Below are positions 26,345-34,833 of a stretch of 64,000 bases of DNA, one piece after another. Within the stretch, counting starts at the first letter, position 1. Each line of letters begins with the position of its first letter. The translations under genes and the position numbers were made by a program. The stretch comes from Labilibacter sediminis (GTDB taxonomy: Bacteria > Bacteroidota > Bacteroidia > Bacteroidales > Marinilabiliaceae). The notes under the pieces are model-generated. The model was not told where the DNA came from, did not search any database, and worked only from the letters and a program-made list of their open reading frames with translations. The stretch is from NCBI RefSeq assembly GCF_005877885.1, contig NZ_VCHY01000025.1:1-64000 (forward strand), in the 5' to 3' direction.

Positions 26345-27265
26345 CTAAAGTATGCTCACTACATCTCCTTCTTTAGCTAATTGCGCATCAGGAAACACCA
26401 TTTGAGCTTCATCCAAGAAAGGTTTTAACGATTTATATCGTGATGAAAAATGACCTATTAATAACATACCTACTCCGGCTTTTATAGCAATCTTTGCAGC
26501 CTGCTCTGCTGTAGCATGATAAGTTTTTTTAGCTAATTTTTCTTTATCCTTAGTAAAGGTTGATTCATGATACAATACATCAACACCTTTTATCTGATCA
26601 ATAATTTTCTCGGTATACTTTGTGTCGGTACAAAAAGCGTATGACCTTATAGGAGGCGGATCTAAAGTAATTTCACGATTTGCCATTAACCTGCCATCCG
26701 CATTTAAAAAGTCTTCTCCTTTTTTTATGGATAGAATTTCTTTGATTGACGGTTTATGCACAAATACAAACTCTTTTCTTATTTTCCGCTCTTCCGGTTT
26801 TTCTCTAAACAAAAAACCAACAGTGGGTATCCTGTGTATTAAAGGAATTGTTTCTACCTCTAAATGCTTATCTGAATAAATAACCTGCTTCTGTTTTGTA
26901 TCAAATGGCTCAAAAACCACTTTATACGGAAGGTCTTTACAAAAATAATCAAGTTGAGGTTGAAATACCTTTTCCAGCTCCGGATGAGCATGCAAATAAA
27001 GGTTTGTTTTTCGTCCCATTAATCCCAGGGTTGAGATTAACCCGATTAAACCAAAACAATGATCTCCATGTAGATGAGAGATAAATATATGATCAATTTT
27101 GGTAAACTTGATCTTATTTTTGCGTAACTGAATTTGCGTACCTTCTCCACAATCGATTAAAAAAAACCGCTCAGACACATTGAGCATCTGAGCGGTTGGA
27201 TATCTTTCAGAAGTTGGTAAAGCTGAGTTACTCCCTAAGATGGTAATTGAAAATGTTTTAGACAT
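26345..27265 (-). CDS. rnz: Ribonuclease Z
   Basis: A 306-residue metallo-beta-lactamase-fold nuclease that cuts tRNA precursors 3' of the discriminator base. The zinc motif HLHGDH occupies residues 64-69 (His64, His66, Asp68, His69). The further ligands lie in FCTDTKYTEK and in GHFSSRYK (His near residue 275). The length is typical. The ATG overlaps the final base of the upstream STAS gene's stop, so the two are translationally coupled. Confidence 0.95.
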   Translation of the reverse strand: MSKTFSITILGSNSALPTSERYPTAQMLNVSERFFLIDCGEGTQIQLRKNKIKFTKIDHIFISHLHGDHCFGLIGLISTLGLMGRKTNLYLHAHPELEKVFQPQLDYFCKDLPYKVVFEPFDTKQKQVIYSDKHLEVETIPLIHRIPTVGFLFREKPEERKIRKEFVFVHKPSIKEILSIKKGEDFLNADGRLMANREITLDPPPIRSYAFCTDTKYTEKIIDQIKGVDVLYHESTFTKDKEKLAKKTYHATAEQAAKIAIKAGVGMLLIGHFSSRYKSLKPFLDEAQMVFPDAQLAKEGDVVSIL

Positions 27266-27618
27266 TATTTTTCAATGGCTTTCCTCATTAATTCAACACC
27301 TTCATCAAGATTACTGGCAATTGTTAAAACAGAATCTAACTGCGAAACAGAAATTAATCTTTCTACTGCAGGTTGCAATCCTGATAAAACAAATGCACCA
27401 TCAGCATTTTTACACAATCTATTAGCTACAAGAATCGCACTCAATCCAGATGAATCACAATAGCTTGACTTTCCCAGGTCCAGAAGAATATTTTTTTCTC
27501 CATTTCCTGATAACAAAACAAGTTCAGATTTTAATGAAGGAGCTACATGCGTGTCCAACTTTTCTTTTAAAATCTGTATTAAAGTAAAATCATCTAGTTT
27601 ATCTATCTTAAAGTCCAT
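27265..27618 (-). CDS. STAS-domain anti-anti-sigma-type protein
   Basis: A 117-residue single STAS domain. The conserved loop YCDSSGL (residues 53-59) matches the phospho-serine site of SpoIIAA-type antagonists (Asp55, Ser56, Ser57). A GHKL kinase could phosphorylate it, and the dephospho form would bind the kinase partner. Such proteins switch sigma factors or other regulators, but no anti-sigma kinase sits beside it. It shares one base with rnz. This STAS-rnz coupling has been seen in Bacteroidota, but no functional link is known to me. Confidence 0.88.
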   Translation of the reverse strand: MDFKIDKLDDFTLIQILKEKLDTHVAPSLKSELVLLSGNGEKNILLDLGKSSYCDSSGLSAILVANRLCKNADGAFVLSGLQPAVERLISVSQLDSVLTIASNLDEGVELMRKAIEK

Positions 27619-27660
27619 TAGTTAAAAGATTTTATTGAATACTACTCTTTAACAGGTAAA

Positions 27661-29511
27661 TTACTTCTTCTCGTCAGCCTCCATTTGATCTTTTAGAGCC
27701 TGTAAGCTTGAAATATCACCTAATGTAGTCTTTTCTAGGTTATCTTTCAACTTCTTCACACCTTTTTTAGTAGTTTTTGCTTGTGTAGCTTTTTCTGAAT
27801 CATCAGCAGCTTTTTTCACATCTTCAAAAACTCTTGAGTGAGAAAGAATTATACGCTTGGAAGCTTTGTTGAATTCAATTACTTTAAAATCAAGTTTTTC
27901 ATCAACTTTAGCTTGCGCTCCGTCTTCTTTAACTAAGTGACGTGGAGTAGCGAAACCTTCAACACCGTAAGGAAGTGCAATTACAGCACCTTTGTCGAAT
28001 AACTCAACAATAGTACCTTCATGAACTGAATCTACAGTAAATAAAGTTTCAAATACATCCCATGGATTCTCCTCAAGTTGCTTGTGACCTAAGCTTAATC
28101 TTCTGTTTTCTTTGTCGATCTCAAGAACAACAACCTCAACTTCTTCACCTATAGAAGTAAATTCTGCCGGGTGCTTAATTTTCTTAGTCCAAGAAAGATC
28201 AGAAATATGGATAAGTCCGTCAATTCCTTCTTCAATCTCAACAAATACACCAAAGTTTGTGAAATTTCTAACTTTAGCTTTATGCTTAGAACCAACTGCG
28301 TAGCTTTCTTCAATTTTAGCCCAAGGATCAGCTTTTAATTGCTTAATACCTAAAGACATTTTACGCTCATCACGGTCTAAAGTAAGGATAGTAGCCTCAA
28401 CCTCATCACCTACTTTTAGGAAGTCTTGTGCACTTCTTAAATGCTGCGACCATGACATTTCAGAAACGTGGATTAATCCTTCTACACCAGGAGCGATTTC
28501 AACAAAAGCACCATAGTCAGCCATCACAACCACTTTTCCTTTAACTTTATCAGTTACTTTAAGCTCTGCATCTAACGAATCCCAAGGGTGAGATGTCAAT
28601 TGTTTTAAACCTAAAGCAATACGTTTTTTCTCATCATCAAAATCAAGAATTACAACATTTAATTTTTGATCTAGTTGAACGATCTCTTCCGGGTGAGTTA
28701 CGCGGCCCCATGAAAGGTCGGTAATGTGGATAAGTCCATCAACACCACCAAGGTCGATAAATACACCGTAAGAAGTAATGTTTTTAACAGTTCCCTCAAG
28801 AACTTGTCCTTTTTCAAGCTTAGAAATAATATCTTTTTTCTGTTGCTCAAGCTCAGCTTCGATAAGCGCTTTATGAGAAACAACTACGTTTTTAAATTCA
28901 GGGTTAATTTTAACCACTTTGAACTCCATAGTTTTTCCTACATACATATCGTAGTCACGGATAGGTTTCACATCAATTTGTGAACCTGGAAGGAAAGCTT
29001 CAATTCCGAAAACATCTACAATCATACCACCTTTAGTACGACATTTGATGTAACCTTTGATAACTTCATCATTTTCTAAAGCAGCGTTAACACGATCCCA
29101 AGAACGTAATGCACGCGCTTTTTTGTGAGATAATACAAGTTGACCTTTTTTGTCTTCCTGGCTTTCTACATAAACCTCAACTTTATCGCCAACTGCTAAC
29201 TCTGGATTGTAACGGAATTCATTTCTACTGATAATACCATCAGATTTGAAACCAATATTAATTACAACTTCTCTTTTGGTTAATGCAATAACTTCACCTT
29301 CAATCACCTCTTTTTCTGAGATAGTAGAAAGAGTTTGGTCATACATTTTCTCTAAATCTTCTTTAGATCCAGACTTTCCAAACACTTCTCCCTGCTCAAA
29401 TTCATCCCAGTTAAAACTTGCATCAGAAGTTGTTGCATTAGACAATACTGCCTCATTTTTTGCTTCAGGAGTTTCGTTTACTTCCTGAGCGTTTTCGTTT
29501 ACTTCACTCAT
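27661..29511 (-). CDS. rpsA: 30S ribosomal protein S1
   Basis: A 616-residue S1 protein with six OB-fold S1 repeats. The repeats are recognisable by glycine-valine-aromatic motifs such as YGVFIDLGGVDGLIHITDLSW, YGAFVEIAPGVEGLIHVSEM and FGVFVEIEEGIDGLIHISDLSW; two weaker domains lie before these and one after. The first about 60 residues are an acidic, disordered head (NENAQEVNETPEA). S1 binds mRNA and helps ribosomes start on transcripts with weak Shine-Dalgarno sequences, which fits the poor leaders seen in this window. A -7 promoter box lies at 29565-29572. Confidence 0.96.
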   Translation of the reverse strand: MSEVNENAQEVNETPEAKNEAVLSNATTSDASFNWDEFEQGEVFGKSGSKEDLEKMYDQTLSTISEKEVIEGEVIALTKREVVINIGFKSDGIISRNEFRYNPELAVGDKVEVYVESQEDKKGQLVLSHKKARALRSWDRVNAALENDEVIKGYIKCRTKGGMIVDVFGIEAFLPGSQIDVKPIRDYDMYVGKTMEFKVVKINPEFKNVVVSHKALIEAELEQQKKDIISKLEKGQVLEGTVKNITSYGVFIDLGGVDGLIHITDLSWGRVTHPEEIVQLDQKLNVVILDFDDEKKRIALGLKQLTSHPWDSLDAELKVTDKVKGKVVVMADYGAFVEIAPGVEGLIHVSEMSWSQHLRSAQDFLKVGDEVEATILTLDRDERKMSLGIKQLKADPWAKIEESYAVGSKHKAKVRNFTNFGVFVEIEEGIDGLIHISDLSWTKKIKHPAEFTSIGEEVEVVVLEIDKENRRLSLGHKQLEENPWDVFETLFTVDSVHEGTIVELFDKGAVIALPYGVEGFATPRHLVKEDGAQAKVDEKLDFKVIEFNKASKRIILSHSRVFEDVKKAADDSEKATQAKTTKKGVKKLKDNLEKTTLGDISSLQALKDQMEADEKK

Positions 29512-29564
29512 TTAAAAATCAATTAATTACTAGTAGTTAGACATTATATTTTGAAAATCAGGTG

Positions 29565-29572
29565 CAAAAGTA
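29565..29572 (-). promoter_or_regulatory. Bacteroidota -7 box for rpsA
   Basis: Read on the minus strand this is TACTTTTG followed by CACC, a textbook Bacteroidota -7 element (TAnnTTTG, start base often C/G-rich), 54 bases before the rpsA ATG. Confidence 0.7.
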
Positions 29573-29864
29573 CTAATTATTTATTTAATTCTAACATGAT
29601 TAATCCACTAAAATCATTGTAAAAGATGTCTCCGGTGTTCACTACTAAACAAAAATGCCTTTTATTATAAATCTCTTCACTTACGATTACCTGTTACCTT
29701 AAGCATTATTTAAATTTTAGATTTGGCAATACAAATAAATTTAGCGGCATTTAAACATCCATATACAACTCATTACCAAACCCCTTCCTCGATACACCAT
29801 TAAAAAAAATACAGGATTAACAACAATATGAAATTACATGAAGCTAATAATTACTAATTTTATT

Positions 29865-29872
29865 TACATTTG
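29865..29872 (+). promoter_or_regulatory. Candidate -7 box for UDP-glucose dehydrogenase
   Basis: TACATTTG matches TAnnTTTG but lies 154 bases before the ATG at 30026, and no -33 TTTG box fits. The 514-base gap between rpsA and this gene (29512-30025) is otherwise AT-rich with no further recognisable feature. Confidence 0.35.
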
Positions 29873-30025
29873 AATTTTCATTGACAACTTAAGTTTCCTC
29901 TTTTTGAAGAATAACACTCAGGAGTCAATAAAGCATATATAATTAAATATCAATTCAATACATAATCAAACAACTATCTTTTACGCATTTTGCATATGCA
30001 TTAAAAAGATTAAAACTAAAATCAA

Positions 30026-31354
30026 ATGAAAATTTCTATTGTTGGAACCGGGTATGTTGGTCTAGTATCAGGAACATGTTTTTCCGATGTAGGTATTAAT
30101 GTTACCTGTGTAGATATTGATAACACTAAAATTGAAAACCTAAAAAAAGGTATCATCCCTATCTATGAGCCCGGACTTGAAACAATGGTGCGTAACAATG
30201 TTGAAAAAGGGCGACTGTTTTTTACCACCAGCCTTAAAGAATCGTTAGAACAAACTGATGTAGTTTTTATTGCTGTTGGAACCCCTCCGGATGAAGATGG
30301 AAGTGCCGATTTGAAATATGTTTTAGAGGTAGCCAGACAAATAGGTAAAAACATGACCAGCTATCTTGTAGTTGTTACAAAAAGTACCGTACCTATTGGA
30401 ACTGCACAAAAAGTAAAAGCAGCCATTAACGATGAATTGGAAAAAAGAGGCGTTGAAATTGACTTTGATGTTGCATCAAATCCTGAATTTCTAAAAGAAG
30501 GTAATGCGATTGAAGATTTCTTAAGGCCCGACAGAATAGTTGTGGGAACAGAATCGGAAAGAGCAGAAAAAACTATGAGTCGTTTATATAAGCCATTTCT
30601 TTTAAACGGACATCCAATTATTTTTATGGATATACCTTCTGCTGAAATGACTAAATATGCTGCCAATTCAATGCTTGCCACAAAAATTAGTTTTATGAAC
30701 GACATGGCTAATCTTTGTGAGATTGTTGGAGCTGACATTACTTCCGTTAGAAAAGGAATAGGTTCTGATGCCCGAATCGGAAACAAGTTTATTTATGCTG
30801 GTGCAGGTTATGGTGGCTCGTGCTTCCCTAAAGATGTAAAAGCAATAATAAAAACAGCTGACGACAATGGTTATAAGTTACGCATTTTACAATCTGTTGA
30901 AGACGTAAATCAAGACCAAAAACACATTCTTGTTAAGAAAATAAAAGAACAATTTGGCTCTAACTTGGAGAAAATGACTTTTGCCCTTTGGGGATTATCT
31001 TTTAAGCCTAAAACAGATGACATGCGAGAAGCTCCGGCTTTAGTGGTCATTGATGAACTAATTAAATTAGGTGCCAAGGTAAAAGCATACGATCCCGTAG
31101 CTATGGAAGAAGCCGAAAGAATTTTAGGAGATAAGATTGAATATGGCGAAGATCCATATGATGTATTAATTGATGCAGATGCCCTTATTGTAATAACGGA
31201 ATGGCCTGAATTTAGAATTCCGAATTTTAAAGTAATCGAAAAACTACTTAAAAACAATGTTATTTTTGATGGCCGTAACATTTACGATCCTGCAGAAATG
31301 ATTGAAAATGGATTTTCATATTACAGCATCGGAAGAAATGCTATGCACCCATAG
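30026..31354 (+). CDS. ugd: UDP-glucose 6-dehydrogenase
   Basis: A 442-residue NAD-dependent enzyme that oxidises UDP-glucose to UDP-glucuronate in two steps. The N-terminal Rossmann fold begins GTGYVGLVSGTCFSD (residues 7-21). The catalytic cysteine lies in GGSCFPKD (Cys266), and the C-terminal UDP-binding domain has LSFKPKTDDMREAPA. The family length is normal. UDP-glucuronate is the substrate of the decarboxylase encoded next, although a strong terminator (31375-31410) separates the two. Its role is surface polysaccharide precursor supply. Confidence 0.96.
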   Translation: MKISIVGTGYVGLVSGTCFSDVGINVTCVDIDNTKIENLKKGIIPIYEPGLETMVRNNVEKGRLFFTTSLKESLEQTDVVFIAVGTPPDEDGSADLKYVLEVARQIGKNMTSYLVVVTKSTVPIGTAQKVKAAINDELEKRGVEIDFDVASNPEFLKEGNAIEDFLRPDRIVVGTESERAEKTMSRLYKPFLLNGHPIIFMDIPSAEMTKYAANSMLATKISFMNDMANLCEIVGADITSVRKGIGSDARIGNKFIYAGAGYGGSCFPKDVKAIIKTADDNGYKLRILQSVEDVNQDQKHILVKKIKEQFGSNLEKMTFALWGLSFKPKTDDMREAPALVVIDELIKLGAKVKAYDPVAMEEAERILGDKIEYGEDPYDVLIDADALIVITEWPEFRIPNFKVIEKLLKNNVIFDGRNIYDPAEMIENGFSYYSIGRNAMHP

Positions 31355-31374
31355 TATACAATAAAGAAATCACC

Positions 31375-31410
31375 AAGGCCATTCGATATAATATTATGAA
31401 TGGCCTTTTT
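31375..31410 (+). terminator. Terminator between ugd and the UDP-xylose synthase gene
   Basis: A perfect 10-bp stem AAGGCCATTC (31375-31384) / GAATGGCCTT (31398-31407) is followed by a T run. It lies 21 bases after the ugd stop. Confidence 0.9.
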
Positions 31411-31448
31411 CATAAAAACACAATAAAACAAAGCTAAATAATCACAGC

Positions 31449-32393
31449 ATGAAAAGGATACTTGTTACAGGTGGAGCTGGATTCATAGGATCTCACCTAT
31501 GTGAAAGACTGCTTAACGAAGGAAATGAAGTTATTTGTTTGGATAATTATTTTACAGGAAACAAACAAAACATTATTCATCTACTCAACAACCCATACTT
31601 TGAATTAATAAGGCATGATGTAACACATCCATATTTCATTGAAGTTGATGAAATCTACAATTTAGCTTGCCCCGCCTCTCCCGTTCATTACCAGCACAAT
31701 CCCATTAAAACCATTAAAACTTCTGTAATGGGTGCCATAAACATGCTTGGTTTGGCTAAACGAATTAACGCAAAAATATTACAAGCATCTACTTCCGAAG
31801 TATATGGAGATCCGAATATACATCCTCAGGATGAAAATTATTGGGGTAATGTAAATCCTATTGGAATACGTTCCTGTTATGATGAAGGAAAACGCTGTGC
31901 TGAAAGTTTATTCTTTAATTACAACGCTCAAAACAACGTAGATATAAAGGTTATTAGAATCTTTAACACCTACGGACCAAGAATGAATCCAAACGACGGT
32001 AGAGTTGTTTCTAATTTTATTGTTCAAGCATTAAAAGGCGAAGACATCACCATATTTGGAGATGGAATGCAAACTCGAAGTTTTCAGTACGTTGATGACT
32101 TAGTGGAAGGAATGATCAGAATGATGAACTCTCGCAACGACTTTCTTGGACCTGTAAACATAGGAAACCCTAACGAATTTACCATGCTTGAACTTGCTCA
32201 AGAGGTTATTAACTTAACCAATTCGAAATCTAAACTATCCTACATGCCATTACCTGCCGATGACCCAACTCAAAGGCAGCCAAATATTGACTTAGCTAAA
32301 AAAGAACTAAACAACTGGGAACCAACCGTTCAACTAAAAGAAGGATTGACAAAAACCATCGAGTACTTTGATCATATTTTAAAAATGAAGTAA
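31449..32393 (+). CDS. UDP-glucuronate decarboxylase (UDP-xylose synthase)
   Basis: A 314-residue extended short-chain dehydrogenase. It has the NAD motif [10 protein letters not shown] (residues 8-17), the catalytic pair Tyr144 and Lys148 in SCYDEGKR, and TSEVYGDP around residue 118. The high similarity to UXS-type proteins is shown by [20 protein letters not shown] and [18 protein letters not shown]. It converts UDP-glucuronate to UDP-xylose with bound NAD+. The partner UDP-glucose dehydrogenase lies upstream. Pentose or xylose in the surface glycan is inferred. Confidence 0.92.
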   Translation: MKRILVTGGAGFIGSHLCERLLNEGNEVICLDNYFTGNKQNIIHLLNNPYFELIRHDVTHPYFIEVDEIYNLACPASPVHYQHNPIKTIKTSVMGAINMLGLAKRINAKILQASTSEVYGDPNIHPQDENYWGNVNPIGIRSCYDEGKRCAESLFFNYNAQNNVDIKVIRIFNTYGPRMNPNDGRVVSNFIVQALKGEDITIFGDGMQTRSFQYVDDLVEGMIRMMNSRNDFLGPVNIGNPNEFTMLELAQEVINLTNSKSKLSYMPLPADDPTQRQPNIDLAKKELNNWEPTVQLKEGLTKTIEYFDHILKMK

Positions 32394-32432
32394 ATTAATC
32401 ATCATATTAAATAACCCTAACAACTTAATATC

Positions 32433-33305
32433 ATGGCTAACTATAAAGGAATTATTCTAGCGGGTGGATCAGGAACGAGGTTATACCCGATTACTAAAAG
32501 TATTTCTAAACAAATTATCCCAATCTATAACAAACCGATGATTTATTATCCTCTGTCAGTATTAATGTTGGCCGGGATAAGAGAAATATTGATTATTTCT
32601 ACCCCTCAGGATTTACCTTTATACAAGCAACTCTTTGGTGATGGTAGTCAACTAGGCATAAGCTTGTCTTATGCCGAACAACCTAGTCCTGACGGCTTAG
32701 CACAAGCATTTATAATTGGAGAAGAATTTATAGGTGATGATAATGTTTGTTTAATATTAGGAGATAACATTTTCTTTGGTTTCGAGTTTCCAAAAATACT
32801 GGCAAAAACAGTAGAGAGTAATGCTGGTGCAACTGTATTTGGTTATTATGTAAACGACCCGGAAAGATATGGTGTTGCAGAATTTGATAGCAACAATAAT
32901 GTTGTAAGCCTTGAAGAAAAACCAAGCAAACCAAAATCGAACTATGCTGTTACAGGATTATATTTTTATGACAATTCTGTTATAAAAAAAGCAAAATCAC
33001 TAAAACCTTCTGCAAGAGGAGAATTGGAAATCACGGATTTAAATAAACTATTTTTAGTCGAAGGTAACTTAAAAGTAAAGCTCATGGGACGAGGAATGGC
33101 TTGGCTGGATACAGGAACCCACGACAGTATGCTGGAGGCATCTAACTTTATTGCAACCATTGAACGCAGACAAGGGCTTATGGTAGCATGTATTGAAGAA
33201 ATTGCCTACTCACGGGGATACATCAACAAGGAGCAACTTTTAAAATTGGCCCAATCATTAGAAAAAAACGAGTATGGAGCCTACCTAAAAAGAATTGCCA
33301 AATAG
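32433..33305 (+). CDS. rfbA: Glucose-1-phosphate thymidylyltransferase
   Basis: A 290-residue nucleotidyltransferase making dTDP-glucose from glucose-1-phosphate and dTTP. It has the signature [13 protein letters not shown] (residues 10-22), metal-site [10 protein letters not shown] (about 107-116), and the sugar-binding EKPSKPKS loop and YFYDN. The length matches RfbA/RmlA. It starts the dTDP-L-rhamnose block (rfbA, rfbC, rfbD here). The step between RfbA and RfbC (RfbB) is not encoded in the window. Confidence 0.96.
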   Translation: MANYKGIILAGGSGTRLYPITKSISKQIIPIYNKPMIYYPLSVLMLAGIREILIISTPQDLPLYKQLFGDGSQLGISLSYAEQPSPDGLAQAFIIGEEFIGDDNVCLILGDNIFFGFEFPKILAKTVESNAGATVFGYYVNDPERYGVAEFDSNNNVVSLEEKPSKPKSNYAVTGLYFYDNSVIKKAKSLKPSARGELEITDLNKLFLVEGNLKVKLMGRGMAWLDTGTHDSMLEASNFIATIERRQGLMVACIEEIAYSRGYINKEQLLKLAQSLEKNEYGAYLKRIAK

Positions 33306-33310
33306 TTTAT

Positions 33311-33318
33311 TACATTTG
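33311..33318 (+). promoter_or_regulatory. Candidate -7 box for rfbC-rfbD-phosphomutase
   Basis: TACATTTG matches TAnnTTTG and is followed by C-A-T-C, 52 bases before the rfbC ATG. A -33 box at normal spacing is not visible. It may give the rfbC, rfbD and phosphomutase genes their own start. Confidence 0.45.
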
Positions 33319-33369
33319 CATCCGAAAATCGCAATATTTACAAATTAAAATGCTGTATTAATAAACAGA

Positions 33370-33918
33370 ATGGAAATCATTATAACAGAAATACCTGATC
33401 TCTTAATTATTAAACCAAACAAGTTTGTCGATTCCAGAGGTTTTTTTCTTGAATCATACAACAAAAAAAGGTATCAGTATTTTGGGATTAATTACGATTT
33501 TGTTCAGGATAATTTTTCAAGCTCTCAGTATGGAGTGATAAGAGGCTTACATTATCAATTAGCTCCATATTCACAGGCAAAGCAGGTACAAGTCATTAAA
33601 GGAAAAATCATTGACATAGTGGTTGATTTAAGAAAAGATTCACCTACCTTTGGAAAGCATTTTTCAATTGAACTTTCTGAAGAAAATGGATTACAATTAA
33701 TGATACCACGAGGATTCGCTCATGGGTTTTCTGTATTAAGTAAAGATGCTATCTTTTCATACAAGTGCGATAATTTATACAATAAAGATTATGAAAGAGG
33801 AATTCTGCTTAATGATCCAGACTTAAAAATTGACTGGAAAGTACCATCTGATGCAGCAATAGTCTCCGAAAAAGACTTAAAACACCCTAAATTTATTAAC
33901 GCAGAGTATAATTTTTAA
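33370..33918 (+). CDS. rfbC: dTDP-4-dehydrorhamnose 3,5-epimerase
   Basis: A 182-residue cupin-fold epimerase. Key blocks are FVDSRGFFLESYNK, VIRGLHYQ (catalytic His about residue 62) and PRGFAHGFSVLS, and the length is normal. It epimerises C3 and C5 of dTDP-4-keto-6-deoxyglucose before reduction by RfbD. The rfbD gene follows after 15 bases. Confidence 0.95.
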   Translation: MEIIITEIPDLLIIKPNKFVDSRGFFLESYNKKRYQYFGINYDFVQDNFSSSQYGVIRGLHYQLAPYSQAKQVQVIKGKIIDIVVDLRKDSPTFGKHFSIELSEENGLQLMIPRGFAHGFSVLSKDAIFSYKCDNLYNKDYERGILLNDPDLKIDWKVPSDAAIVSEKDLKHPKFINAEYNF

Positions 33919-33933
33919 GCAATAAGAAATAAA

Positions 33934-34812
33934 ATGACAAGAGTATTAGTTACAGGTGGAAATGGACAACTTGGTCAATGTATTCGATCACTTACATCAT
34001 CATATAGTGATATAGAGTTTATTTTTACCGATGTGGACGACCTTAACATCTGTGACCTCAATGATCTTAAATTATACACCAAGCCTCTTAATATAGATTA
34101 TCTCATAAACTGTGCAGCCTATACTGCTGTTGATAAGGCAGAAAGTGAACAAGTTGCATCCAAACAACTCAATGCTGAAGCAGTAAAAAATATTGGTCTT
34201 GCAGCCCTTGAAAACAACTTTAAGGTAATACATGTTTCAACCGATTATGTTTTTGATGGTAAATCGTTTAAACCATACAGAGAAACAGACCTAGCTGTGC
34301 CCGAGTCAAATTACGGACAAACAAAATTGCTCGGAGAAAAACTTTTAATGGAGAGTCAACCTGAATCGATTATCATTCGTACTTCGTGGTTGTATTCGGA
34401 ATTTGGGAACAACTTTGTGAAAACAATGATTAAACTTGGTCACGACAGAGATGAACTAAGAGTTGTCGCAGATCAGGTTGGAAGCCCAACGTATGCGGTC
34501 GATCTGGCCGAAGCTATTCTAACCATAATAAGTCAGGTTGAAAAATTCACAAAACCTTTTTTAGCGGGAATTTACCATTACAGCAACGAGGGAGTTTGCA
34601 GCTGGTACGATTTTAGTATTAACATCCACCAGATGGCAGGAGTTAATTGTAAAGTTACACCAATCGAATCAAGAGAATTCCCTACAGCTGCGCCTCGTCC
34701 CTATTACAGTGTACTAAATAAAACCAAAATAAAAGCTACCTATAAAATCGAAATTCCTTATTGGAGATTAAGTCTGGAAAAGTGCTTAATGAATTTAGTT
34801 TCGAAAAATTAA
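33934..34812 (+). CDS. rfbD: dTDP-4-dehydrorhamnose reductase
   Basis: A 292-residue short-chain dehydrogenase giving dTDP-L-rhamnose. It has the NADPH motif GGNGQLGQ (residues 8-15), the block NCAAYTAVDKAE (about 68-79), the catalytic tyrosine and lysine in NYGQTKLLGE (about 128-137), and RTSWLYSEFG. The length is typical. It lies between rfbC and the phosphomutase gene and is probably in their operon. Confidence 0.95.
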   Translation: MTRVLVTGGNGQLGQCIRSLTSSYSDIEFIFTDVDDLNICDLNDLKLYTKPLNIDYLINCAAYTAVDKAESEQVASKQLNAEAVKNIGLAALENNFKVIHVSTDYVFDGKSFKPYRETDLAVPESNYGQTKLLGEKLLMESQPESIIIRTSWLYSEFGNNFVKTMIKLGHDRDELRVVADQVGSPTYAVDLAEAILTIISQVEKFTKPFLAGIYHYSNEGVCSWYDFSINIHQMAGVNCKVTPIESREFPTAAPRPYYSVLNKTKIKATYKIEIPYWRLSLEKCLMNLVSKN

Positions 34813-34833
34813 ATTAACAAATAATACAAAAAC

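Noticed and set aside
27661-29511. Internal repeats in rpsA as tandem DNA repeats
   Set aside because: They are protein-level S1 domains with diverged DNA, not a repeat array.
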